DNA of 64,000 nucleotides from Bremia lactucae (taxonomy: Eukaryota > Oomycota > Peronosporomycetes > Peronosporales > Peronosporaceae), in the NCBI RefSeq assembly GCF_004359215.1, contig NW_027152062.1, positions 985,370 through 1,049,369 on the forward strand, in the 5' to 3' direction. Made by a program: the position numbers and the translations under genes. The notes under the pieces were generated by a model. It did no database searches, was not told the origin of the DNA, and saw nothing but the letters and a program-made list of their open reading frames with translations. Below are positions 20,161-30,410 of the stretch, piece after piece. Each line of letters starts with the position of its first letter. Position 1 is the first letter of the stretch.

Positions 20161-22020
20161 GAGGGATATTGGTACTAGCCGAAATTGCTTGCGCGCAATA
20201 TCCAAGGCATGTTTCGATATTTTACGCCAGACTCCTTGCCACACCGGATTGTTGTATGTAAATGTGTCGACGCATATAGAATGTGTAGCATTGCAAGTCC
20301 GTGTCATTTGGCTTTCGCAAGAATGTTCTGCCCAATTACAAGCAGTCAGTAAATCGCCAGTGCATTTACCAATACATTTCTTCAAAGTCGCGTGCATTCC
20401 TTCCACACGCGATGTGGTGGTATGGCTGTAGTGCGTTACTTGGTTAGTCCATACCGAAACAAATGTTGTGTGTGATGAGATATGACAGCGACAAACAGGA
20501 AAACATGTTAGAAATTAAACTCCGTAAAGGAGTTGAGTTGTAAAGAGCTCCTGGATTAAAACAGGGCAAGCATCACCTTCACGCTTATGCCCAGCATACA
20601 CGATGCCTTGTCAATCGTATCGTGAGTAAATTCTATGATGAACAAACACATGCTACTGTGTTTATTAAAGGGACGGCCCCTTGAACAAGTGACGCTAGAT
20701 CAAGCGATCTCTGTAGCGAAACAGGAGGACTTTAGCTTGAAATAGGCTTTCGTCCGAAGTGGTGCTTATCATCCATCGAGACGGCGAGAGGTCGGAGGTC
20801 TAGAAACCCATGGATATCTGGTATGTAGAGAGCTAGAAACCTAGTTTTACTAGCTAAAGCGTTTCCTCATTGTATATGCTAATCTTCTCTTTGTGAATGA
20901 GCCACGTTTGCTCGAAATAACGCATCACACGTGGCGAGTAATAACCGCGCAACTTTTCAAATGCTGCTGTGTAATCTTCCATTGATGATGATAAATTGAG
21001 GTTTTTCCAATCAGTTAAAAAAAAACTCACCCCAGCTCTCTCCTGCTGGTATATATCGCGATTGTTCTGCAGGTTAGCAACAAGATTATTCCGGATATGC
21101 CATTGGCAGAGAAGGTTTTCCTGCCTGGGAACACTAATCGTTTAGCATTTAAAGACAAAGTCCCCGATCGGTAATAAAAACGCTGCGATTAAATGAAAAT
21201 AAATGAAGGTCGTTGCAAGAAATTGATTGTACTGCATCCAATGCCCCTGAATAGTCCTGCTCAGTCTCTCCTGTTAAAAATAATATAGAAGCGTAAATGA
21301 ATGGTCGGTTGTTGAAATTCCAACTCCATGGAGCAAGTGTAGTCGAAAGCGGTTGGTCTTGTATGTGCAGTTTAGAAGCCAGACTTTGTTTGCACAGAAA
21401 GGCTGGCATACCTCTTTGGCTGACTTAGGAAGGACAAGGAGAGCAGTGAGCTGATTGTTATCATTTCTTCGAATTCGATAAAAGCAAGGACGTAGACTCA
21501 TTGAAAAAATATCCAGAAGGGCCTCCAGGGGTCTGCATCCTGAAAGCTCGTTGCGTCGCCTCGTTTGGGTGATGTTATCGAGGTCTTTTGGCGTAGTCCA
21601 GAATGCCTCGTTGTTTTGCCAAAGTGTTGAAATGATCATTCTTCGAGGTATAGCAGCGTTTTGGAGTTGAAACTTGCTGGAGCTCGATCTCAGCAAGTCG
21701 ACGTAGAGAAGGGTAGGTACTAAAATGGACAAAAATATAGTTGTGGTGGTCATTGTTCAGAACTACTTTTCACGGCCCTTGAACAACCCTGAGGGTAGCT
21801 TGAAAAGGACAATTGCAACACGCGTAGCTGTTTTACTTGCATTCTCAGGACGTTCAGATCCTGGTGGCTACCTGCATGATCGCACTGAAAAACCTTTAAA
21901 TTAACAGCATTCTCCGGACTTTTGTCCACTTTATTTGATCGTGCTACTTTAAAGGAAATCCGTCCTTAAGCGCGGCAGCCTTCAATGCTTACTCTTGGAA
22001 TTCCATGGAGTCCCATGTCT
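20160..22020 (-). pseudogene. Mutator-like (MULE) transposase, interrupted
   Basis: Read from 22020 downward. A degenerate FAR1/WRKY-GCM1-like N-terminus (FQCDHAGSHQDLN, NCPFQATLR) comes first, then a helical region ending CRPLEALLDIF. The MULE catalytic domain follows with VWLLNCTYKTNRF (first catalytic Asp replaced by Asn), LTGETEQDYSGALDAVQSI, VFITDRGLCL and a decayed CQWHI helix region. After a nested gag fragment (20534-20860) the C-terminal part resumes with TTTSRVEGMHATLKKCIGKC and NNPVWQGVWRKISKHALDIA. It has stops and frameshifts and is inactive. No terminal inverted repeats were found. Confidence 0.8.
20534..20860 (+). pseudogene. Gypsy gag fragment nested in the MULE
   Basis: Plus-strand sequence matching gag of the LTR-B element at 57490-57800. 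It contains the AAACAGGGCAAGCATCACC region (gag QGKRD), the CAGCATACACGAT (AQHTR) region and the NC-proximal words. It lies within MULE sequence on both sides. It lacks LTRs and is full of stops, so it is an old fragment. Confidence 0.65.
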
Positions 22021-22053
22021 CGTTAAAAGGGCTGTTTTTTATTGACTTCTACT

Positions 22054-22087
22054 GTGTAACGGGACACTGCCGACTTGTACTGCTTCT
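22054..22087 (-). repeat. LTR-A terminal fragment
   Basis: 34 bp beginning TGTAACGGGACACTGCCGACT, clearly the outer end of LTR-A, joined directly to integrase sequence at 22088. It marks a truncated junction and not a complete LTR. Confidence 0.6.
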
Positions 22088-22830
22088 GAATGGCGTAAGC
22101 CATTCCGGAAGAATGGTGTATGCGTTGTAGACGCATGCACCGAATTGCTGATGGCGAATTCGACCATCGGTAAAAACTCGCTCCAATTTGGATACGATTG
22201 AACGTAACCTCGAAGTATCTCTTCGTGGACGCGATTTACGCGTTCCGTCTGACCATCTGTCTCTGGATGATCAGAAGTTGACATAGTCAGCCGTGTTCCG
22301 AGAGATCGACTCACGGATTGCCAAAAACTCCGCCCTGAACCGTGGAGTTGAATACCGTGTCTATAAAGACAAGGGCATAACCCGGAGCTGTGGTTGACGC
22401 TGGTACTGCAGCAAGATGTACCATCTTGCTGAATCTGTCTACAAAAAAAACGCGGATTTTTCCATTTTTTGTGTTCGTCTTCGGGAAATTTGAAAACAAA
22501 GTCCTGAGATACGGACTGCCAACATTCTGCCGGAAGTGATAGAGATTAGAGAGGTGCACAAGAAGAAGCGCTAGGCTCCACCTGTTGACACACCTTGCGA
22601 GCACGAATTTACTTGCGCACGAACTGATACTGACGATGCCAGTAAAAGTCGCGACTTACTGTGATAAACCTTTTTCTCACGTCCACGATGCTCAGTTGCT
22701 GGAGCATCGTGACATTTATACATGATGCGCAAGCGCAAATCCTTGTGATTTGGGACGACGACAAGTGAAGTGTATCCGGCAACGGCTATGTAGTACACTA
22801 AGCTGTTGCGTGTTGTGTATCGATCGGATG
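22088..22830 (-). pseudogene. Gypsy integrase (minus strand)
   Basis: From 22798: YYIAVAGYTSLVVVPNHKDL and LRIMYKCHDAP with a damaged HHCC finger (ATEHRGREKK), then a decayed linker. The core follows with IRVFFVDRFSKMVHLAAVPA at 22470-22400 and LGTRLTMSTSDHPETDGQTE at 22305-22245. The last part is LPMVEFAISNSVHASTTHTP, after which the frame meets the LTR fragment. The GPY/F and chromodomain parts are missing. Frameshifts near 22600 and 22314 inactivate it. Confidence 0.8.
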
Positions 22831-22864
22831 ACGATCGATGTAAAGCCGCTAAATCTAAAAATAT

Positions 22865-23480
22865 TTATTGGACGGTTTTATTCGATAATTTGTTAAACGC
22901 AGAAAGCCGAACTTTCCGTGTTGTCATCCAACAAGGTTGATGACGGAACACTTGAAATGAGTGTTGCAACAATAGAATTATTTTCACTGTTGGAATGCGC
23001 AGCCGGCTCGAAATCGGGTCGGCGTGATAACGCATCAGTGACGACATCAAGTTGTACTGGTTTATACTCCACGATTAAATTATACTCCGCGAAGAAGGAT
23101 AGCCACATCGCCATTCCTTGTGAAAGGTGTGGGCTGTTTACGGCCGTGCGTAATTTTGCATGGTCCGTATATACGATGAACTGTCTATCTCCTAGGAGAT
23201 AGACCCTAAATTTAGCCAATGCATATTTCATGGCAAGGAGTTCCTTGTCATGCACTGGGTAAGTGCGTTCAGGGTTGCAGCTGACGCGATTGGTAATAGA
23301 CGACGCGCTCCGCGCCGTCTGTATCGTATTGCATTGACGCGCAGCCGACTGCGAAATCGCTGGCGTCACAGACCACATGGAATGGTCTGTCTTGATCTGC
23401 AATCGCCAAGATGGGCGATTGCATCAAGCTTTGCTTGATATCTTCAAACGAACGCTCACAATCAGCGTTCCATAACCATT
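22865..23480 (-). pseudogene. Gypsy RNase H (minus strand)
   Basis: Translation from about 23480 gives PILAIADQDRPFHVVCDASD with the conserved Asp-Ala-Ser, VGCASMQYDTDGAERVVYYQ, ERTYPVHDKELLAMKYALAK, GDRQFIVYTDHAKLRTAVNS and AEYNLIVEYKPVQLDVVTDA. These are the RNase H fold strands in order. Only a few frame breaks are present. It joins RT upstream and integrase downstream in the usual chromovirus order. Confidence 0.82.
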
Positions 23481-24363
23481 TCTCGTCTTTTTTCAAGAGA
23501 CGAGAGAGATGTACTGTCATCTCTGCATAATTGCGAGAGTACGTGTGCAAGTACGCTGCTAAATCAAGGAACTTTAGAAGTCCCTTGACATCGACTGGAA
23601 CTGGCCAGTCGGTGATTGCCTTGATCATTTCGGGATCAGGGCGAACGCCGTGTTCCCGACGATGCACCCAAGAAGTGGTACTTCATTTGCAGCGAATATA
23701 CACTTCTTGAGATTTGCATACAACTTGTGCTTTCGCATAAGTGTAAGAACCTGACGAACTGGAGTTTTATGAATTTCCACGTCCGTCTTACCGTCCATGA
23801 CCCGGCTATGGACGAATACATCGTCAAAATAACTCGGTGCGAATTCTCGCACCGGTCTCAATAGATTCGTTTCACATCTGTTAAATGTTGCAGGGGCGTT
23901 ACTTAGCCCCTGAGGCACCACTAGCCATTCTTAGAGCATCCCACTGGGAATGCTCACTGCTGTGTACGGGATGTCCCGTTCACGCATAAGGATTTGATGG
24001 AACCCATTTATCAGATCCATAGACGAAAAGATAGTACTCTTAGACATACCATCTATCATAACGTCTTTTCTAGGTATCGGCGTTTGAGCCGGTACTGTTG
24101 CAGCATTCAGTTTGTTGAATGCGTGCACTATCCGCCACCCTGCTGTGGCCTTTCGCACACAGAAGGTCGGAGAGCTATGTGGGGAGGTTGACTCCCTTAC
24201 ATGGCCCGCTTTTACGCGACCGGTAAAGAATTTATCGATCGCAAGTACTTCTTCACGTGGCAGTGGCCACTGCTTCACTGACACAGTACTTCGAGCCCGG
24301 TTTGAGCTCGATCTAATGTCGAGTGCCTTAATCCATAGGCAACTCGCATGGAACTATCTAGGG
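23481..24363 (-). pseudogene. Gypsy reverse transcriptase, duplicated copy 1
   Basis: Minus-strand RT: MKQWPLPREEVLAID-like entry (24284), FCVRKATAGWRIVHAFNKLN, GMSKSTIFSSMDLINGFHQI, a stop after SIPSGML, VPQGLSNAPATFN, catalytic box SYFDDVFVHSR (about 23830-23800) and a frameshift at about 23655 that breaks GCIVGKHGVRPDPEM. The frame resumes with VPVDVKGLLKFLDLAAYLHT. The segment 23401-24363 is repeated at 45466-46431 with only scattered differences and the same frameshift. It ends at 24363 against sequence of opposite orientation. Confidence 0.85.
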
Positions 24364-25300
24364 AATACAAGGACTCGCTCGAGCAAAAAAAAAGTTTAGC
24401 TCTTGCTCATCACGCATTAGCACTAAGGTCAATGCGAAAGATACTAATGTTGATTTAATTTACATTGAGGTGGACAAACTCAGTAATAACAATAATGTTA
24501 TTACTGACTTTAATAACGATGCTGAAAGACTTAACATCAAAAAGAAAATTATTAATGAGAACGATAATACTCTTAATAACGAATAGATTTAAATACCGCA
24601 GTGCGAGCCGGTCGCACTGAAAACAAAAAAAGAGATAGCAGGTAATTTTTTTTGGCTTGAGAAGCATGGGTCCGTCTTGTACAGGAGTCCATCGCTGATG
24701 CGGTGGACCAACAGAAACGGAAGACAACATACCATCAATTAATTCTAATAACCCAGTCGTACTGTCTACGGTTGACCTTCTGAAACATGTCGTGATGAAG
24801 GCAGTGATAAATTACTGCCCAGGTATATTGGGCCGTTTTGTGTTCTACATCGCTGCCTCGTGGTATGCGTGCGCGCATCCTACGTTTTATGTTGGGTATC
24901 TATGGGTACGAGGCTTCTTCCAATTCCGGGTTACACCGGAACGGTCGAGGGCATCGCCAAAGCCTGATGGTTTCGAGCCAAAGCCTTGTTGTCTCGGAAC
25001 ATAGTCTGATTCTCTTGAACCAGACGATCCACTCTTTCCTTCAAGGAAGAGATCTTCTGACGAGCTGTCACCAGCTCGTTTTGAAGGGACTGACATGTCC
25101 TCTTGTTCGCCATTTGTTCAGTCGCAACCTGCGCACAATTTTTCATATGGTCACGAAACACATTGTCGACAGTCACCGCTAACTCGCTGCGATGGGCTCG
25201 CTCGTGATCAAGATCCTCCTTTAGATAATAAGAGGAGTGGTCCAATCACGATGTTGATTCGGGCTCGTCAAATGAGTCGATCCCGATTCCCCCCCCTCCA
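24364..25300 (+). pseudogene. Gypsy integrase C-terminal half (plus strand)
   Basis: It begins in the spacer that follows the integrase core (DSLEQ-type region, as at 43840). It continues through the Asn/Asp-rich linker and a GPY/F-type stretch at 24770-24940 (compare LPRYIGPFRVLHR in the copy at 44300). From 24931 it overlaps, on the other strand, an open coiled-coil frame of the antisense ORF. Frame breaks are frequent. Confidence 0.65.
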
Positions 25301-26596
25301 CATCCGTTGACAAATTCGAGTGATGAGAAGCATTTTCATGTTGAAAGCTTCTTGAACCGCCGTGAGGTAAAGGGGGTTCGAACGAGTCATCTCGTTCGTT
25401 GGCGAGGGTATCCACCCTCGCATGATAGTTAGGAACCTCGTTCCCAACTGATGTTGGACGGGTCTCGTCTTGCAGTACGATGAGAACATCCGCCTCGACA
25501 GAGAGTCCATCAAGAACGAACGTTTCCCGCGCTCGTAATAGTATTGAAGGTTCTCAATCCCTTGATGCATCTTGTTAGATGAGCGTCCTCAAATGAGAAT
25601 CTTTAAGGGAATATTTCTTTGCTCTCTACCTCAAGCTTTGGGGTACATGCTTCTTTAGAGGCATGACCTGCCCCTTTAAAACAGCATTGACATGAGTCCC
25701 CCCACGAAAGGCAAGGAATTCCTGCCTGTCTAGACAAACGTTGTAGCTTATAGTGTGCACCGACTACGGTCCGTTTCTCGAACCGTTCACGGAGAGCATT
25801 TAGCTTGTCAGGCCTATGTTTTGCATATTGAGCACAAAGGCTGTCCAAGCTTGGAGCAAAGGTTTGCATCCTTCCCCCGCATAGAAGAGTACTACCGATG
25901 CCGATAAAGAATTCCGTCTCATTCTCACCAGTGAAGCCTGGCTGAGTCAAATAACGGAATGTGATATCGATCGTTGTCATACCAGACCAACGAATTAGGT
26001 TATTCTTCGAGGGGAAACTATGTCTATTTTCAGGAGCGAGCCGCAACGTTTTGCGATTCCTCTCTTGATGGCGCATGTTAACGTTAACTTGGCCCTTGAA
26101 GCAATCCCTAGAATCACTCCTTTCCTGGCGTATGCAAACTAGCACCACCAGTAACACTCTTCCCTACAGATCACTTAGTTTCTAGTGACGTATACTTAGT
26201 CACCAGAGTGATCATCGCCCACGAAGTCACCATCCGATGACTCCCCACCAAACTCGTCATCACCTCTTAGGTTGTCACATTAGAAACCAAAGGTTTAACG
26301 GACTCGTCCTTAGGTGATCCGGCGGCATTTACAGTAGCCACTGAGTCGGGCGGTGCCGGTGACTTGGTCCAGTCACCTACAATTGGTGTAGCAGGTGACT
26401 TGTCACCGTCACCTGCAATTATATTATCAGATGACATATCTCAGTCACCTTCAATTGGGGTAGGAGGTTACGTATTCCACACAGTCGACGCATTAGCGTC
26501 TACTTAAACATTTGCAATACTAACAGCTGCACTAATCCGTGCAGCTGCCAGCTTTGCGGCCTCACGGGCCACGCGCACAGACTTGTTTGTCGCCAT
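24931..26596 (-). pseudogene. Antisense accessory ORF of Gypsy element, copy IV
   Basis: The most extended copy, on the strand opposite to the integrase and chromodomain. It starts at 26596 (MATNKSVRVAREAAKLAAAR), 145 bp inside the LTR, with an Ala-rich then Pro/Asp-rich N-terminus. From 26157 it is open for 184 residues, with ETEFF, DKLNALRERFEKRTVVGAHY and GIPCLSWGDSCQCCFKG. After frame shifts come IENLQYYYERGKRSF and LANERDDSFEPPLPHGGSRS. At 25245-24931 there is a 104-residue open stretch of coiled-coil character (LVTARQKISSLKERVDRLVQ). It has several stops and is decayed. Its role is unknown; a Cys/Trp-rich motif suggests metal binding, which is only a guess. Confidence 0.6.
25300..25460 (+). 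pseudogene. Gypsy chromodomain (degenerate)
   Basis: Plus-strand pieces SSDEKHFHVESFLNRREVKG, then VRTSHLVRWRGYPPSHD after a one-base shift, clearly correspond to the intact chromodomain at 2302-2024 (HLVRWRGYPPSHDSWEP). A stop replaces the Trp near the end. Confidence 0.8.
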
Positions 26597-26740
26597 GTTG
26601 ATCTCGGTCAAAATCAATAAGGCAAATAATAACGGTATTTTGATTAAAATCAATAATGCAAAATTACACGGAAAGACATAATAGTATTTCCGGTCACCCT
26701 ACATCAGTCGCAATAGTGACTGTTAGTTAAGGTGGGGTGA

Positions 26741-27222
26741 TGAAATGGGGTGTCTCGTTTCATAGGTATTATTTCCTATAAGAGGAAATAAACAAAGAAA
26801 TACGAAATTATATCTTCATTAATTTTAACTTAAATAGTACTCATATTACCAAATTTGGTAATTGATACAATAAAACATTAGGTCTATTGATCGGTTGATT
26901 TAAGTCTAAATCAGTCCAGTCAATCATTATAAGACAAGGATAGTGTGGATCGCAAGGACGCGACATCCTTAGTTAAATATTAATATAATACGTTCAGAAG
27001 TAGATAGATGATCGTTACTTAGGAAACTAAATACATTAATACAGCTTTACTATTCTCTATTGATAAGCCTTAGTCTAGACCTGTAAGCTAAAGACCCTAA
27101 GATCCATAGAAACCTTCCTCTGTAACTTTGTGTACGTGTAATTTCGAGGCATCTCACCTACATTGTAATCAGTGTAAGGTTAACTAGTACTGATCAGTAC
27201 TATTGAAAGGTGCCCCGTTACA
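26741..27222 (+). repeat. LTR of type B, 3' LTR
   Basis: 482 bp starting TGAAATGGGGTGTCTCGTTTCA (mutated TGTAACGGGG...CGTTACA) and ending GTGCCCCGTTACA. It is preceded by the polypurine tract AAGGTGGGGTGA (26729-26740), so it is the 3' LTR of the plus-strand half-element at 24364-26740. The 5' half of that element is replaced by the minus-strand RT segment. Confidence 0.85.
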
Positions 27223-27890
27223 CAAGTGGTGGGTCTAATTACTTCACTTGTGTGGGGCAACTTTCATTGCGAATAGGTGCGAATCCAGCGTGGGAAATGC
27301 GTCGTCTGTGTACGTGCTACATGTGATGCTCACTCACAGGCTTCACCACCGAGCTAAGAAGTTGTCATCACCACTTTTGTTGTTCTGTTAGGATCATGGC
27401 AGGGGTATGGCCATTTCCATATGTTTCGATCCAAACAAGGAGATTTTCTCTCTCTTGTCCTCATATGTCTCAACACTGACAACAAGAGGGCAAGCCTTAG
27501 GCTCCTGATCAGGTACAGGAATTTACCGAGTTGCATAAATGCTGCTAAGTGGTCCGATATAGAAAGATTCATGTTGCAGAAAGGCTTTAAGCCTTGCAAC
27601 AAGAACCTTTGGGCCCTGAAAAGGATGTGATCTCTACGATCCAGCCCAAACAAATTTGTAAGGTTATCAAACGCTACGCGTTTCACCCCTAAAAGTTTGA
27701 GAAATGGATCTATGTCAGCAGACGCTCGGACTTATAAAGACTCAGGCGTAGATTGGCGAATCGGACTTAATTCATTAAGATTATACGAAAAACTAAACTT
27801 TAATTAAAATTTAAAATGTGGAACCTTACCTTAATTCCACCAGATCTCTATCTGGTGGCTACTACTCGTATTTCGTATCACCTACATAAA
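27223..27890. repeat. Fragment of a repeat shared with the right end of the window
   Basis: Several words are shared with 63560-63960. They are GGGTCTAATTACT, TCCTCATATGTCT...ACTGACAACAAGAGG (27457-27490 against 63660-63694) and the CTTAGGC context after it. This is probably an old LTR of the second Gypsy family. A palindrome CCACCAGATCTCTATCTGGTGG lies at 27839-27860. No gene is seen. Confidence 0.45.
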
Positions 27891-28156
27891 AATGGGATTG
27901 TTTTAGCCAATCAGAAGCCTTACTTATTGCGCTCCGCATATTTTTTTTCACGATAAAAAAACATCGTTTTGAATCGGGCTGGGTCAAGTTGATCTACTCT
28001 CCATATCCTTCTTTTTGACTTGTAAACAAGCGGGTCCTACGAATTATTATCAATCACAATACATTCTCTATATCACACTCAATTTCTACTTTCTTCCTTG
28101 TCAGGCTGTTCTACAATGCTTCCACCACACCACCCAATGCATCCTTTCCCAGCACA

Positions 28157-29660
28157 ATGGCCCTGACGGATGCAGCTCGCGAATTCGCTCATGCAGAAGG
28201 ATATGCTGTGTCTACCCTAAATTCCGACAAAAAGAAGATTATTTTGTAATGCGATCGACGTGGTACCTACCTGCAAAGGGCAGCAACATGACTTGAGTTG
28301 CCGCGAAACTCTGCGAGCCGATTGACTAATTGCCCGTTTCGTCTATCAGGGCGTCTACCAAGCGATAACAGCTTGCAACTGCGAACTTTTCATAGGGAAC
28401 ATAATCATGAACCTTCAGACAACATAAGTAGTCATCCGACTGCCTGACGCTTTCAATCAGAGCAAAATTTGTTAGTACAAAAACTTCTTAAGGCTGGGAT
28501 TGCGCCGAAAGAAATTGTCACAACCCTACGCCAAATAGATCCCAGCACAAAAGCAATAGGAAGGACAATCTACAACGAGCGCCAGCGGTGCGAGCAGAAG
28601 AGCTTCGCAATCGTACACCACTGGACGCTCTATTTGACATTCTGCATCATGCAGAGTGGGTTTATAGGTGTGAAAGATGATTATCATCATCTTTTCACAC
28701 CTATTCTATGCCAGCCAAAAATCTGTGGAACTCCTTTACAGACATCCATACGCTTTGGTGGCGGACTGCACCTAGATAGGTGCAGTCCACCACCAAAGCG
28801 TAAGGATATCTGTGATCGATTCATAATGCCGGATCCTCCATATCACTGGTGTCACAAGCTTCAACACTTCCTCCCAATTGCTATTGCTTTCATCAGGCAT
28901 GAACGTGAAGCGGACTACCTTTGGGCTCTCGATCAACTGCCACAGACAATCACAACAGACCGAGAATTTGCCCTAAAGAATGCCCTGAAATAACATTTCC
29001 CACCTCAACCCATCTTCTATGCGTTTAACATATTTAAAAAAACGCTCTAGCAAATTGTCGTAAGTTTTTTGGACCTGGGGATGACTGGAATAAATTCGTG
29101 AAGAGTCGGACAGATGTAATCTATTCGAAATCAGAGGAAGTGTAAATCAATCTCATGATAAGCATGCACTCAACATATACTGCACTGCCTAACATGCTGG
29201 CCTATCCGGATACCACCTGTCTGACACATAAAAATTAATTTATTTACGCATACACCAGGAATTGCATGCATTTTGGCCACGTCACATCATCGAGAGCTGA
29301 AGGGCTTCATCATATGTTAAAGAGCTACATAAGTGTTCCGGAAAAAACTTGGGTGATGTACAAACTCGCGTAGCTCATGCTGCTTAAGCCCAGATTGAAA
29401 ATCTTGGTGTTTAGCTGTCGTAGGAGCGAATGCAAGTCATGCACAAACACAGAAAATCCCTTTCTTTGCTGTAGTGCGCCGCATTTCAATATACGCACTA
29501 GGAAAATGCTTTGAGCTATGAGTTATCTGAAGATCCTACCAATGCCACCATAACCTGTTCAGTTGCGTGTAATTCAAGAATGGAATACCCTGTCAGCATC
29601 AAATAATCTGCTTTTCTAAGAAGTGGCCGCCCTCTCACTGTTAAGAGTTTCCACCATTAA
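28157..29660 (+). pseudogene. Mutator-like (MULE) transposase
   Basis: A FAR1-like zinc-binding N-terminus (MALTDAAREFAHAEGYAVST, LTNCPFRLSGRLPS, REHNHEPSDNISSHPT) contains two stops. It is followed by the open segment LVQKLLKAGIAPKEIVTTLR and AIGRTIYNERQRCEQK. The catalytic part has PYALVADCT (first Asp kept), AIAFIRHEREADYLWALDQL and TITTDREFALKNALK (second Asp). The C-terminal part (29275-29400) has GHVTSSRAEGLHHMLKSYIS. Two small inverted duplications at 28664-28704 and 28738-28813 disrupt the catalytic domain. It is not functional. Confidence 0.82.
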
Positions 29661-29925
29661 TGGCGCTTGGATGCAGCTGCGCCTGCAGCCATGCCTGAAG
29701 TGGGTAGACAAAATGTTGCCACCATATTAGAGGCTGTCAAAGAACGTTACAACATGGTGGAGTATCGCCATCAAGAAACCATTATGGGAACAGCTACGAT
29801 AAATTGCAGTCTGGATGATATGGCTCCAAGAATTCTGTCCCTTAGCGTACTCGTGGTCGCTCAACTGGATCTAGACCGTCACAAAAAATAATAATGTGCA
29901 TCAATCATCAAGGCAACGAGATCCA

Positions 29926-30180
29926 TCTGAATTTGAGTTTGTTCAAGTAGCGGATTGCTCGAAACTTTGCATACAATCAGGTCAAAATGCACGCAGGTGC
30001 CCCATCGCTCAATCTCTGGCTCTTTTAAATAAGTCCTTTTATCCATCTGAATTTGAGATTGTATAAGCAGCAATTCGTTGAAGACTTTGCAGTATTTGCA
30101 GGAATAAGGGTCACAATGCACGCAGGTGCCCTTAACGCCGAATATCTGGCTCTTAAATAAGTATTTTTTATCCACTTCAT
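29926..30180 (-). repeat. Imperfect tandem repeat, two units of about 120 bp
   Basis: The words ATCCATCTGAATTTGAG, ATGCACGCAGGTGCCC and CTGGCTCTTxxAAATAAGT occur twice at the same spacing. On the minus strand the whole is open for 112 residues, with two copies of a unit containing GTCVHxD and IQSQIQM/LEQTQIQM. It lies at the right end of the MULE. It may be the remnant of a second MULE-borne protein or a repeat; I cannot assign it. Confidence 0.5.
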
Positions 30181-30410
30181 CAACTTGCCATTCCACCCCA
30201 GCATTTGTTATTTCCACCCGTCATTATTTTTTCCACCCGTCATTATTTTTTCCACCCCTTATTTGTCTTTTTCCGCCCATATAAATAAATATGCGAAGCG
30301 TTATACATAATGCTTCTGATTGGCTAATCGGAATCAAGTTGGCAGCGACGGTATTTTTTTGCATGGGGTGGAAATAACGAAATGGTGGGGTGGAAATAAC
30401 ATTCCCCTTT

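Larger units (their letters stand above)
27895..30410 (+). mobile_element. MULE element with terminal inverted repeats
   Basis: About 27903-27955 reads TTAGCCAATCAGAAGC then TTATTGCGCTCCGCATATTT. The inverse is found at about 30285-30335 (AAATATGCGAAGCG, then GCTTCTGATTGGCTAA). These long inverted repeats bracket the transposase pseudogene at 28157-29660. Inside the right end lie TTCCACCC words (30187-30260) and their inverse GGGGTGGAAATAAC (30365-30410). The exact tips and target duplication could not be fixed by eye. Confidence 0.65.

Noticed and set aside
19769..20431. 220-residue plus-strand frame with poly-Cys and poly-Val
   Set aside because: It is created by trinucleotide repeats and by the opposite strand of the MULE; no family resemblance.
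27354..27686. 110-residue minus-strand frame
   Set aside because: No family resemblance, and the DNA is shared with the repeat at 63570-63710.
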